The notes below the pieces were generated by a model. The model ran no database searches and was not told the DNA's origin. It worked only from the letters and a program-made list of their open reading frames with translations. Shown piece after piece: positions 16,754-26,067 of a stretch of DNA of 64,000 nucleotides. Each line of letters starts with the position of its first letter. Position 1 is the first letter of the stretch. Both the position numbers and the translations under genes were made by a program. Origin of the DNA: Halorientalis sp. (GTDB taxonomy: Archaea > Halobacteriota > Halobacteria > Halobacteriales > Haloarculaceae); contig NZ_JAQCNH010000083.1 of NCBI RefSeq assembly GCF_028275115.1, forward strand, positions 42,181-106,180, written 5' to 3'.

Positions 16754-19300
16754 TCACGAGGGCTCGGCCGCGTCCAGGCTCCCGAGTATCTTCTCGGCGG
16801 TCGCGGACCCGATGCCGTCGACGTGTGTCAGGCCGTCGGCATCGACCCGCCTGAGGTCCGCTTTGGTCTGGACGCCGGCCCGCCGCAGGTCGAGGTCGGT
16901 CTGTGGCCCGATCCCATCGAGTTCGTACAGGGCCGGGTCGTCGCCGGGTGCCGGGCGCCGGTCGAGCAGCTCGGCCGTCTCGGGGTCGAACGGGGAGTCC
17001 GCTGTCGCCCGATAGAGTTCCTCGAACACGACGGCTGTCGCGAGGAAATGCAGGTCCGACAGGTCGTGTTCGGTCGCGGTCGCCTCCGTCGGGACGCGGG
17101 CGACCGCTCTCGGGTGGACATCGGCGTTGTAGTAGAGGACGAACGGCGTGTCCTCGACCGGGTCGTCGAACAGGTGCTTGGTGACCAGACGGGTGAGGCT
17201 CGGCTTATCGCCCGCCGCTCGGACCCAGCGCGCGACCGCCATCGCATCGCCCTCGGCGTGCCCCAGCGTTACACAGCCGGCGTACAACCGGATGCAGTTC
17301 AGGAAGTTCGCGTAGTGTGAGTTGTCGGCAGCGACGTCCGCGCGTTGTTCCCAGAGCGGTTCGATAACGCGAGCGGCGGCCTCGTACTCCCGGTTGATGA
17401 GCAGCATATAGGCACACGCCTGGCGCGTCCAGATGTCGGCCCCGAGTCGTTTGGGAAGCACGTCGGCCTCCAGCGGAGTGTACGCGACGACGCCGCGTTC
17501 CGGACGGCGGCGTGGCAGGGCCGCGAGGGCGTCCTCGGCCCGGTCGCGGCCCGTCTCGGGGTGGTCGGTCGCGGTCTCGATACGCACTAACCGCTCCGCG
17601 GTGTCGACGAACGCCGACAAGTCGTCCTCGTCTCCGCTCAGGCCTGCGTCGGCGACGACCGGGCGAAGCCGGTCGTACTCGGCTTCGAGGTGTGGTCTGG
17701 CCCGCTCGCGCTGCGGTGTAGGGTACCGACGGATCGGCTGGTCGACGCCCTCCGTGGGCGGGTCCTCGTCGACGAGCCCGGTGTAAATGAAGTTCACGTA
17801 CTCCTGTCTGACCCGGGGGCGTTCCTCGGCCGGGAGGTGGTCGATCGCACGCTCGTAGGCGTCCGCCGCGGCGCTGGGGTTAGCGTCGTGGCGCTCCAGG
17901 CCGGCCTGTCGCAACCAGAGGACCGGTGCCTCGGGGCGCTCGTCCAGTGCCGCCTCGAGCGTCGCTCGCACGTCGTCCCAGCGGTCGGCCCTGCGGTACA
18001 AGGCCGCGAGTTCGACGGCCGCTTCGACGTGGCCGGGCGCGAGTTCGACGGCCCGTTTCAGGGCCGCGAGTGCCGCCTCGTGGTCGTCCCGGCCGGCACG
18101 CAGGCGGCCGCGGCCGACGAGCGCCTCGACGCAGTCGCTGTCGCGGTCCAGTGCCGTCTCGAACTTCGCTGCCGCCTCGTCCGGGTGGTCGGTCGCGGCC
18201 AGTGCCCGTCCCCAGACGGCGTAGTCGATGGCCGTCAGCGACTGCGGCGTGTCGGCGGTCGCGACCGACCGGAGGGTGTCCAGGGCCGTGGCGGGTTCAC
18301 CGAGTTCGAGCAGGCGGTGTGCGTACTCGACGAGCAGGTCGGGGTCGAGACCCCACTCCTGGTCATCGGTTCGCCCGAACAGCCCGTCGGTGGCGGTCAG
18401 CAGCGGCCGGCCCTGCTCGAGGGCCTCGCTCCCGTGCCCGTGGGCGAGTGCGACGACGGAGCGATACCCCCGGGCGACCGGGTGGGGCGACGCCGCCGAC
18501 TCGATGACGGCGTCCAGTTCCGCGGCGGCGTCGTCGAGACGCCCCTCTGCCAGCAGGTACCGCGCGTAGAGCGTCCGCAACACGTGGTCGGCAGCGCCTG
18601 GTTCGCGAACCCAGTCGAACAGGTCGTCCAGGCGCGGCCCGACCGGGTCGTCGTCCCACCGCCGGGCGTACGTCGTGATACGCTCCTCGGCGGGCGCGAC
18701 GAGGGGAGCCGTCCGGCCCTCCCGCTCGGCGGCGTCGGTCGTGGGCGACCGCCGTGTCGGCGGCGGGCCACCGGCCACGTGCTCGACGTATCGCAGGCGG
18801 ACGGCGACCTCGTATGGAAGCGTGACGCGCCACGCCCACCGCTCGTCGACGGTGACCGTCGTCGTCCCATCCGGAAGCGCGTCCGGGAGCCCCCGCTCCA
18901 TCCACCCCTTGACCGCAGCGGCGTTCGGTGTCACGGTGTCCCCGAGCGTCCCGACTGCGTCGGGCTCCGGGACAATACAGGGCCCGTCGGTCGCAAGGAC
19001 GACGGCGTCGGTCGCCGCCTGCGGCGTCGGCTCGCGGTCGAGCCAGCCGTCGTCGGCCAGACGGTCCACGGCCGCGGCGGCCTCCTCACGCGTTCCGTCC
19101 CACCGGAACACGGACCGTGCGAGCCCCGTCAGCACCGCCATGGACGGCGTCAGCACGAGCTGGTGACAGACCGCGAGCGCGTCGCGAAACACGGCCTCGC
19201 TGGAGTTTGCGTCGCCGCCCCCGTGCTGGCTCTCGTGACCGCCGTCCGCGCGGCAGCGAGTCGTCGAGTCCCCTGCGGCGGAGTCCCCGTCGTTCGGCAT
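16754..19300 (-). CDS. Winged-helix / TPR / helix-hairpin-helix protein
   Basis: 848 residues from ATG 19300 (the codon before it, TTG, is ignored). The N-terminal 150 residues look like a winged helix followed by a mixed domain (residues 110-150 are strand-rich). Residues 250-600 contain TPR-like helical pairs, for example DEAAAKFETALDRDSDCVEAL followed by HEAALAALKRAVELAPGHVEA. The last 60 residues hold two helix-hairpin-helix motifs (ELDGIGPQTDLDLRRAG and HVDGIGSATAEKI), which bind DNA without sequence preference. It converges on the AddA-like gene with a 7-base gap, so an association with DNA repair or degradation is plausible but inferred. Specific function unknown. Confidence 0.75.
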   Translation of the reverse strand: MPNDGDSAAGDSTTRCRADGGHESQHGGGDANSSEAVFRDALAVCHQLVLTPSMAVLTGLARSVFRWDGTREEAAAAVDRLADDGWLDREPTPQAATDAVVLATDGPCIVPEPDAVGTLGDTVTPNAAAVKGWMERGLPDALPDGTTTVTVDERWAWRVTLPYEVAVRLRYVEHVAGGPPPTRRSPTTDAAEREGRTAPLVAPAEERITTYARRWDDDPVGPRLDDLFDWVREPGAADHVLRTLYARYLLAEGRLDDAAAELDAVIESAASPHPVARGYRSVVALAHGHGSEALEQGRPLLTATDGLFGRTDDQEWGLDPDLLVEYAHRLLELGEPATALDTLRSVATADTPQSLTAIDYAVWGRALAATDHPDEAAAKFETALDRDSDCVEALVGRGRLRAGRDDHEAALAALKRAVELAPGHVEAAVELAALYRRADRWDDVRATLEAALDERPEAPVLWLRQAGLERHDANPSAAADAYERAIDHLPAEERPRVRQEYVNFIYTGLVDEDPPTEGVDQPIRRYPTPQRERARPHLEAEYDRLRPVVADAGLSGDEDDLSAFVDTAERLVRIETATDHPETGRDRAEDALAALPRRRPERGVVAYTPLEADVLPKRLGADIWTRQACAYMLLINREYEAAARVIEPLWEQRADVAADNSHYANFLNCIRLYAGCVTLGHAEGDAMAVARWVRAAGDKPSLTRLVTKHLFDDPVEDTPFVLYYNADVHPRAVARVPTEATATEHDLSDLHFLATAVVFEELYRATADSPFDPETAELLDRRPAPGDDPALYELDGIGPQTDLDLRRAGVQTKADLRRVDADGLTHVDGIGSATAEKILGSLDAAEPS

Positions 19301-19426
19301 CAAGACAACAACCGGGCCGGACCGTCTAAGGGATTATGTCTGCCGCCGTCGGCCGCCGCGGGTTCACGGACTCGACGGCAGTTCCAGACGCTTGGCCGGT
19401 AGAGCGGCGTCACGAGGCAGCCGCTC

Positions 19427-20992
19427 TCAACACACGAGTAGGTACAGCCAGTAGGGCAGGCGCAGGATACCGTCGTCGACGACCGTGACCGGCTCGTCGC
19501 CACGGCCTGTCTCGCCGACGAGCAGGAACCCGAGCGGCGTCTCGTACTCGTCTACGAACTCGCGGACCGCCTCGCGTCGGTCGCCGGCCCGACTGGGTCG
19601 GTAGCCGAGGCCGACCGGTACCGGCGTGTCACCGACCTCGAACACGAAGTCGACCTCGCCGTCGCGGCCACGCCAGTACTGGATGGGCGGGTCCCAGGAG
19701 CGGCCCTGCTGAGCGGCGACGTTGTACGCCAGGCGCATGGTGTGGTCGAACGCCGCGATGCGTGCGAGGTCCGCCTCGCGGTCGAAATCGTTGCGAACCG
19801 CGGCCGCATCACCGCCGGTCAGGGCCGTCACCAGCCCGGTATCCTGCAGATAGAGCCGAACGGCTCGCGGCCGGCTGTTGTCGTACTCCGTGACCCCGTT
19901 TAGCAGGTACAGCTCCGCGAGCGCGGGGAGATAGCTGTCCGCGATGGTCCGGCGGTCGACGTCGAGCAGTTCGACGAGGTCCTGATACCGGATGGGGTCG
20001 GCGCCGCGGTTCCGGGCGGCGATGGCACAGAGTCGCTCGAGGTCGGCGAGCGTCTGGATGGACTCGAAGCCGGGGACCTCCTGGTAGAGGGCGTCGCGCA
20101 CGTCGTCACGCAGACGGTCGTATGCGCCGGCAGGGAGGTCGGTTGTAGTGGCGACGGCGCCGTTCTGGTCGTAGCTGATGATACCACCCATCGCGAGGTA
20201 CTCGACGACCTGTGACCGGAGCCAGTCGGCCACGTCGGCAATCTGTTCGTACTTCCCGCGCAGTTCCGCGACGAGCGGCGCGACGTCGCCAGTTTCGAGC
20301 GCCCGGGGGATGCTCCCGTCGCCGGTTCGGAGCGACGTGGGACTGACTCGGCGGTCGTCGCGTTCGAGCGCGGGGCGCAACGCGAACACGTAGTCACGGA
20401 ACTTCTCCGGGAGGGTCGGCTGGGTGTCGTAGGCGTCCGCCGGGAGCGGGCCGTCCGCGAGGGGACGCTCGATCTGGATGTCGGCGCTGGCTGTGGCCAG
20501 GACGTGCCGGTCGGCGTCGTCGGCGTAGAGGTCGGCGACCGGCCGTTCCCAGCCGTCGGTCGAGGGCTTGTTCGGGTGTCCGACGTGGTGAACGTCGTCG
20601 AGTACGACGAACTGCGGCCGGTCGGTGTCGATACGACCGAGAATGCGGGTCTCGTAGTAGCGCACTGCACGTCGGAGCTGTGCCGCCGACTGGAGCTGAT
20701 ACAGCGGGTCGGCGTCGAACGGGAGATAGAGGAACAGTTCCGGTGGGTCGCCCGCCTCGATCCGATGGCGGATGAACTCGTGGACGAGCGTCGTTTTGCC
20801 CGCGCCCCGGCGGCCGGTGAGGGCGAGGAGGAACTGCTCTTCGACCTGGCTCCCGGTCGCGTCCGGACGTGCCAGGTGGTAGAAATCGCTTTTCTGTCGG
20901 GCAGGGAGGTCGAAGGCGTCGACGCCGACCTCCCACCACGGATTGTGTTCGTGGAGGTCCCGAAGCAACGCCTCGTCTGGCTCGATATCCAT
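19427..20992 (-). CDS. AAA-type ATPase with DUF4143-like C-terminus
   Basis: 521 residues from ATG 20992. Walker A is TGRRGAGKTT (K66) and Walker B is FVVLDDVHHV (D132, D133), as in the archaeal ATPases that pair a P-loop domain with a winged helix and a nuclease-fold DUF4143 domain. The C-terminus keeps the IQYWRGRDGEVDFVFEV strand, but the usual E-x-K of the nuclease-like core is replaced by VPVGLGYRP, so nuclease activity is doubtful. It is transcribed alone, divergent from the VWA gene. Members of this family are often orphan genes of mobile or toxin-like behaviour. The function here is unknown. Confidence 0.75.
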   Translation of the reverse strand: MDIEPDEALLRDLHEHNPWWEVGVDAFDLPARQKSDFYHLARPDATGSQVEEQFLLALTGRRGAGKTTLVHEFIRHRIEAGDPPELFLYLPFDADPLYQLQSAAQLRRAVRYYETRILGRIDTDRPQFVVLDDVHHVGHPNKPSTDGWERPVADLYADDADRHVLATASADIQIERPLADGPLPADAYDTQPTLPEKFRDYVFALRPALERDDRRVSPTSLRTGDGSIPRALETGDVAPLVAELRGKYEQIADVADWLRSQVVEYLAMGGIISYDQNGAVATTTDLPAGAYDRLRDDVRDALYQEVPGFESIQTLADLERLCAIAARNRGADPIRYQDLVELLDVDRRTIADSYLPALAELYLLNGVTEYDNSRPRAVRLYLQDTGLVTALTGGDAAAVRNDFDREADLARIAAFDHTMRLAYNVAAQQGRSWDPPIQYWRGRDGEVDFVFEVGDTPVPVGLGYRPSRAGDRREAVREFVDEYETPLGFLLVGETGRGDEPVTVVDDGILRLPYWLYLLVC

Positions 20993-21324
20993 CACTCGTT
21001 ACACTGTCGTCGACCTGCTACATAATGATTGTTTCGGCCTTTTCGAACGCACTGTGATGTGTTTTTCCTACCTGCACGGCGACTGACGCCGCCGTTCTCC
21101 CCCGCTAAGGCAACAAAAACATTAGAATGTGCTTTAACGAATTTTGAGTGCCATTGCCTTGCGTACGTACGAAGGATTTAACACACTGGAATACGAATTA
21201 GTGGATACCACCAATCAAAAGTACATCAGGATGTGTTTTATCGATGTCCGAACGGAATCGAAGTGTGTTACGTTGAAAACAGCCCGCTGGTTCCCCGGGC
21301 GAACTGGGGACCGAGAGAGACACG
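20993..21324. other. Divergent promoter region, no gene
   Basis: This roughly 330-bp region is richer in A and T than its flanks. It contains TATA-like stretches near 21019-21030 (CATAATGATTG) for the minus-strand ATPase gene and near 21117-21140 and 21235-21245 (GTTTTATCG) for the plus-strand VWA gene. A GCGTACGTAC palindrome lies near 21160. No small gene with a plausible product was found. Confidence 0.4.
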
Positions 21325-23484
21325 ATGACAACAAACACGAACATCGAAGACGGCGAGCGAACGAACGTCACGGTCACCGCCGTATCGGGCCGGACCATGG
21401 AGATGGAGGGGGAGACCGTTCACCAGCTCCTCGTCGAGGACGCCGACGGAGAGCGGTTCCCGTTGGTCGTGACGCCGAACAGCGACACGCTCGTGACCCT
21501 GAAAGCGGGTGCGGAGTACCGACTCATCGACCTGCTCGGTGCAGTGCCGGCGACCGGCACCGACCCCGACACGTCCTGTCCCGACTGCGGGGGGACGCTC
21601 AGGCCCGGTTGGGTCGGCGACGGCGTCGACGACCGGGTGAACAGGGCCATCGAGCGACTCGACATCACCGCTCCGTTCGGCATCGTCGACGAGGAGGCGG
21701 TGATCGTCCGCCAGCGCGCGGTCGAGGGCCGCGTCGACGACTGGCAGCGGATGAGGGACGCCGAGACGCCTACGCTGCCGGATTTCGTCTGCGAGGCCTG
21801 TCACCGCGGCGTCACCGCGAACCGGGCGTCAGAGGAGGGTCTCGTCGACCGGGTGTTCGGGAGCGAGGAGACGACCGTCGACTCGAACGTCGACGCGGCC
21901 GCTGACCCGGCTCGCGAACACCAGCCGTACGGAGCCCAAAACATCAAGATAGCCGACTCTGTCGATGCTGCAGGGTCGGCCACCGAGACGGTCGGGATGG
22001 CCACCGGCGGCGCCAAGGACGTGGGGAACTTCCGGGAGAACGTCGCCGAGGGGTTCACCCCACAGCCCGAGGCCATCAGCGACGAGGGCCTGTTCTACGA
22101 TTACTACTTCGAGACCGGGGCGGAGGAGGGGCCCGCTACCGACGCGCTGTTCGCACCGCAGTACGCGACGGCCGTCAGCGAGCACCCGCTCAACGGCGAG
22201 ACCGAGTACCACCTCTCGGTCGGTCTGGACTCGACGCTCTCGATGGTGGACTTCGAGCGGCCGCGGCTCGACATCGTGGCCGTCCTCGACGTCTCCGGCT
22301 CGATGGACAGCTCCTTTGGCCGGTACTACTACGACGAACACGGCCGCAAACGCGAGGGGCAGGCCGGGTCGACGAGGAAAATCGAGGCCGCGACGGAGGC
22401 GCTCTGTGCGCTGACCGAGCAGCTAAACGACGACGACCGTCTCGGCGTCGTCCTCTACAACAACCGTGCCCACGTCGCCAAGCCGCTGCGTGACGTCGGT
22501 TCGACCAACATGGTAGCCATCCGCCAACACATCCGCGAGGTGGCCGCCGGAGGTGGCACCAACCTCGCCGACGGCTTCGAGGCTGCCTGGGACATGCTCG
22601 CCGACGGCGAGACCACCAGCGAAGTGGAACGCCGCGTTGTCTTCATGACCGACATGATGCCCAACACCGGTACGACCGACGAACGGACGCTTACCCGCCT
22701 GTTCGCCGACGCTGCCGACCGCGGCATCCATACGACCTTCGTCGGCATGGGGTTAGACGCCAACGCCGACCTCGCGGAGACGCTTTCGGGGATTCGCGGC
22801 GCAAACCACTACTTCGTCAACACCGCCGCCGAGTTCGAGCGCCGCCTCGGCGCGGAGTTCTCGTACATGGTTACCCCGCTAGTGTACGAGTTGGAACTCG
22901 AACTCGACGCGCCGGGGACGGAACTCGCCACAGTCCGTGGGTCGCCGAACGCCGACGCCGCGACGGGCCAACTTATGCGCGTCGAAACGCTGTTTCCCTC
23001 CGCAAAGAAGGACGGCGAAGCCCGTGGCGGCGTCGTGCTCGTCCGCCTCGACGGTGAGCCGACCGGTGACATCGACCTCGTGGCCTCCTGGACCGAACGC
23101 GACGGCACTACCCACAGCCAGCGCGAAACCGTGACCCTCCCCGAGGAGCCGGACACCTACGCCCACGACGGCGTTCGGAAAGCCGTCGCACTCGCGCGGT
23201 ACGCCCGCGACCTCCGGGCTTGGGCCCGCGAGGTCCACGAACGGGCCAGCGGCGATGGCATCGACGACTGGCTGCTGCCCGACCAACGCGGGAAGCACGA
23301 GCGTGAATCTGTCCCGCTGGTCGTCTCGACCGATTGGGCCACCCGGTTCGGTGAGCTCCGGGACTACCTCGACGGGGAACGGGCGGTACTCGGCGACGAG
23401 ACGCTCTCGCAGGAACTGACGCTCCTGCAGCAGTTGCAGGACGCTATGGAGGAGGTCGGCCCCGGAACGGAGGTGGGCGACTGA
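21325..23484 (+). CDS. VWA-domain protein with zinc-ribbon cysteines
   Basis: 719 residues, no signal peptide, so probably cytoplasmic. Residues 1-75 are a beta-rich domain. CPDCGG near residue 85 and CEACH near residue 157 could form a split zinc site. A von Willebrand A domain follows, with an intact MIDAS (DVSGSMDSS near residue 322, a Thr in GGGTNLADG, and an Asp in FMTDMMPNTG). The last 200 residues resemble the beta-sandwich and helical tail of cytoplasmic VWA proteins. VWA proteins of this type usually act as metal-dependent scaffolds. It overlaps the next gene by one base (TGATG). Confidence 0.85.
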   Translation: MTTNTNIEDGERTNVTVTAVSGRTMEMEGETVHQLLVEDADGERFPLVVTPNSDTLVTLKAGAEYRLIDLLGAVPATGTDPDTSCPDCGGTLRPGWVGDGVDDRVNRAIERLDITAPFGIVDEEAVIVRQRAVEGRVDDWQRMRDAETPTLPDFVCEACHRGVTANRASEEGLVDRVFGSEETTVDSNVDAAADPAREHQPYGAQNIKIADSVDAAGSATETVGMATGGAKDVGNFRENVAEGFTPQPEAISDEGLFYDYYFETGAEEGPATDALFAPQYATAVSEHPLNGETEYHLSVGLDSTLSMVDFERPRLDIVAVLDVSGSMDSSFGRYYYDEHGRKREGQAGSTRKIEAATEALCALTEQLNDDDRLGVVLYNNRAHVAKPLRDVGSTNMVAIRQHIREVAAGGGTNLADGFEAAWDMLADGETTSEVERRVVFMTDMMPNTGTTDERTLTRLFADAADRGIHTTFVGMGLDANADLAETLSGIRGANHYFVNTAAEFERRLGAEFSYMVTPLVYELELELDAPGTELATVRGSPNADAATGQLMRVETLFPSAKKDGEARGGVVLVRLDGEPTGDIDLVASWTERDGTTHSQRETVTLPEEPDTYAHDGVRKAVALARYARDLRAWAREVHERASGDGIDDWLLPDQRGKHERESVPLVVSTDWATRFGELRDYLDGERAVLGDETLSQELTLLQQLQDAMEEVGPGTEVGD

Positions 23485-23903
23485 TGCTCGTCTTCGCGTT
23501 CGACCGGGACTTCACCGTCGACGTCAACCCTCATCCCCGCCGCGAGGCCGTCCCTATCGAGTGGGTCCGGCACCTCGCCCACGAGACCGACCACGTCGTC
23601 TACGCCATCGGCAATCAGGACCTCGCCGACGAGGCCGCCGTCCCGGGGATCGTCGACATCGTCGGCCGTCACGCCGACGACTGGGACGAGTGGCTCGGCG
23701 GGAAGACCCCCCACGGCAACTACGAGGCGTTCCCGAGTCGGCGCGAACGCCTCCGCCTCATCGCCGACATCCACCCCGACGCCGAGGCTCACATCGTCGT
23801 CGACGACCTCGACCTCAGCGACGTCGAGGGCTGGGACCACTACCACGCCTGGGACTTCGTGCCCGCAGTAGAGCGCGGCGACGTCGACCCGTCGCTGCCC
23901 TAA
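23484..23903 (+). CDS. HAD-like small protein
   Basis: 139 residues, translationally coupled to the VWA gene. The N-terminus MLVFAFDRDFTVD has the D-x-D-x-T motif of haloacid dehalogenase-type phosphatases. AIGNQ could be motif II, and the late acidic pair VVDDLD could be motif IV. No clear motif III lysine is seen. It is shorter than classical HAD enzymes and lacks an evident cap domain. The coupling to a VWA gene suggests a shared complex. Substrate unknown. Confidence 0.7.
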   Translation: MLVFAFDRDFTVDVNPHPRREAVPIEWVRHLAHETDHVVYAIGNQDLADEAAVPGIVDIVGRHADDWDEWLGGKTPHGNYEAFPSRRERLRLIADIHPDAEAHIVVDDLDLSDVEGWDHYHAWDFVPAVERGDVDPSLP

Positions 23904-23997
23904 GCCGACCCGTCAGCGACCGGAGAACTGCTCCGGCGTCTCAGTCACCGAGTCGAACAGCGCGCCAGCCGACCACCCGCTCCAGCGGAGCCAAACC

Positions 23998-25428
23998 ATG
24001 ACCGAATCCACGTCCACCACCGACCCAGCACAGGTAAGCGAAGACCGTCTCGACGAACTGTGTGCCATCGTCGAAGCCGACCCGACGACTGAAATCCGCG
24101 TCGAAGCCATCGAGGAACTGCTCGCAGTCGCGAAGGCGGGCCCCAAACGGTTCACGACCGACCGGCTGCACACCCTCGCGAACGGACTCGACGAGCCGTC
24201 CCGAACCGGCGAGACGCGGCTCAGTTACGTCTTCTACCGTGTCGGCCGGGCTGACCCGTCGCTGGTGAAACCCGTCGTCGACGACCTGCAGACCGCGTTG
24301 GACCGTTACGCCCCGGTCCGGTCGAAGCACGGGCCGGTCACGAACCTGGCGTTCCCTATCGGGGCGGTCGCGGCCGAGTGGCCCAACGCTGTGCGGCCGC
24401 CACAGAGCTCCCTCTCGCTCGTACTGCAGGGCCTGGCCGGGGTGGCCACGGAGACTGCCGCTCACGCACGCCACAGCCTCGCGTGGGCGATCGAACGGCG
24501 TGCGCTCGCCTACCCGCGGGCGACTGCCGTCCGCTTCGACTGGATCGACGACCTGCTGACGGCCGAGACCCACCCGCCAGTCCTGAAACACGTCGCCCGG
24601 CTGGTCGCGCACTTGGAGCGGCACCAGCCCGGATTCGCCACCGGGATGGCCGCGCCGCTGGCCAGGGCCACCGAAACGGACAGCGAACGGACGACCGTCG
24701 CCGGCTGCATGGCGCTGGGAGCACTCGGCTCCGAACCCGCCATCGACCGGCTCGAAACCCTCGCGCGAGGGGCCGACTCGGAGCGCGTGCGGACCGCCGC
24801 CCGGCGCGCGCTCCGGGAGGGCACGTGCCCGGACGACGCGACTCCAGCCACCGAGCAGTTGCTGTCGGCCACGTCGCTCGACGGCATCGCCGCCCCGGTC
24901 GACGAGGGTGACTGGCTGTGGGTCGAACCCCGAGCGTTCCCGGTCCGGACCGGGACGGTTCGTGGCCGCATCGAGTCGATAGAGGCCATCGGTGGCGGCA
25001 TCGAACTGACGCTGCACAACCCCTACGAGGGCTACGAGGTGGCCCTCGTGGACACCGGTGACACGCGCCGCCCCACGGCCGAGTACGCCGACGACCGCCA
25101 GTCCGGGACCATGGCGTTTCAGTGTGAACGGTTCGGCGTCGTCACCGACGACCTGCTTCCCCTGCTGTACGCCCTGCCCGCTGACCGCCTCTCGTTCACC
25201 GTCGAGGGGCGGCCCTCCCAGGTCGTCGTCACCGACGTGGACCACGGCCCCGAGCGTCGACGGGTCCACTGTCGGGACCGCCAACGAGGCGAGGACATCG
25301 AGTTCCGGCTCTGCACCCGCACCCCGACGCTGGCACTGTTCGCCGGCGGCCGCCCGTTCGAGGCCGCGGAGTTCGCGCTCGACCCACAGGAGACCGTCGA
25401 CACCGACGACCAGGACATCGCTTCGTAA
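23998..25428 (+). CDS. HEAT-like repeat protein
   Basis: 476 residues. Residues 15-300 are alpha-helical pairs of HEAT or armadillo type (IRVEAIEELLAVAKAGPKRF, AGCMALGALGSEPAIDRLETLARGA). Residues 310-476 are a beta-rich domain (LWVEPRAFPVRTGTVRGRIESI). It lies 94 bases after the HAD-like gene on the same strand and probably belongs to the same transcript as the VWA and HAD-like genes. HEAT repeats serve as protein-binding scaffolds. The partner and process are not evident. Confidence 0.75.
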   Translation: MTESTSTTDPAQVSEDRLDELCAIVEADPTTEIRVEAIEELLAVAKAGPKRFTTDRLHTLANGLDEPSRTGETRLSYVFYRVGRADPSLVKPVVDDLQTALDRYAPVRSKHGPVTNLAFPIGAVAAEWPNAVRPPQSSLSLVLQGLAGVATETAAHARHSLAWAIERRALAYPRATAVRFDWIDDLLTAETHPPVLKHVARLVAHLERHQPGFATGMAAPLARATETDSERTTVAGCMALGALGSEPAIDRLETLARGADSERVRTAARRALREGTCPDDATPATEQLLSATSLDGIAAPVDEGDWLWVEPRAFPVRTGTVRGRIESIEAIGGGIELTLHNPYEGYEVALVDTGDTRRPTAEYADDRQSGTMAFQCERFGVVTDDLLPLLYALPADRLSFTVEGRPSQVVVTDVDHGPERRRVHCRDRQRGEDIEFRLCTRTPTLALFAGGRPFEAAEFALDPQETVDTDDQDIAS

Positions 25429-25487
25429 CCATGCACCGACCAGTTCCACACCGCGACCGAACGGACCGAGACGACACCTACGGAGCG

Positions 25488-25895
25488 TCAGTCTGGAGCC
25501 TGCACGTTGGGCACCGGGCCATCGGCATCGGGGTCGAGGACCAGCAGGTGGCCCCCGCCGTCGAAACAGTTGTACTCGATGCGACACCCGGCGAGCCGGT
25601 CGAGCGGGATTCCGCCAGCCGAATCGTCGTAGTCGTTCCTGACGTGGCGTCCGAACCGGGGCAGCGTCGGGCCGCCACGCTCGGGCAACGGTGGCAGCGT
25701 CGTATCCGGCGCGTCCCTGACCGTCAGCGTGACCGTCTCGTCGCCGCCAACCAGTACGACGGTCCCGCGCCTGGGATTCGACTCGTGGCCGGCCTGGTCG
25801 ACGAGCCGCTCGAACGCGCCGGGCGCCGAGAGCGCGGGCATGTCCCTCCCGGGGGCCAGCCGGAGCAGTCGTTCCCGCAGCAGGATGTCCAGCAC
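25488..25895 (-). CDS. Conserved-looking hypothetical protein
   Basis: 135 residues from GTG 25895, acidic and with haloarchaeal codon use. It starts with a helical stretch (LDILLRERLLRLAP). A beta-rich part follows (GTVVLVGGDETVTLTVRD) and it ends IEYNCFDGGGHLLVLDPDADG. No known motif was recognised. It is convergent with the HEAT-like gene and divergent from the HtpX-type gene. The plus-strand frame over the same bases is Arg-rich and is taken as the shadow. Confidence 0.55.
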   Translation of the reverse strand: MLDILLRERLLRLAPGRDMPALSAPGAFERLVDQAGHESNPRRGTVVLVGGDETVTLTVRDAPDTTLPPLPERGGPTLPRFGRHVRNDYDDSAGGIPLDRLAGCRIEYNCFDGGGHLLVLDPDADGPVPNVQAPD

Positions 25896-26067
25896 GTCTC
25901 TGGCCGCCTGCCCACGCGGTTCCGTCGTGTCACACGGTACGGGCCGAACGCCGTAGGACGTTTCGCCGCCCGGCAGAACGGGAGCAAAGCGGGTACGACT
26001 CAGACGCTGTCCGTCCCGGGCGAAACATGGAGTTCGGTTTATGTGTTTCCGGCACGAGGTGCGTAAT

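Noticed and set aside
17690..19402. Long plus-strand open frame over the TPR gene
   Set aside because: Arg/Val-rich composition and exact antisense to a gene with clear TPR and HhH motifs.
23941..25587. Long minus-strand open frame over the HEAT-like gene
   Set aside because: It is the antisense shadow of a GC-rich coding region; basic composition and no motif.
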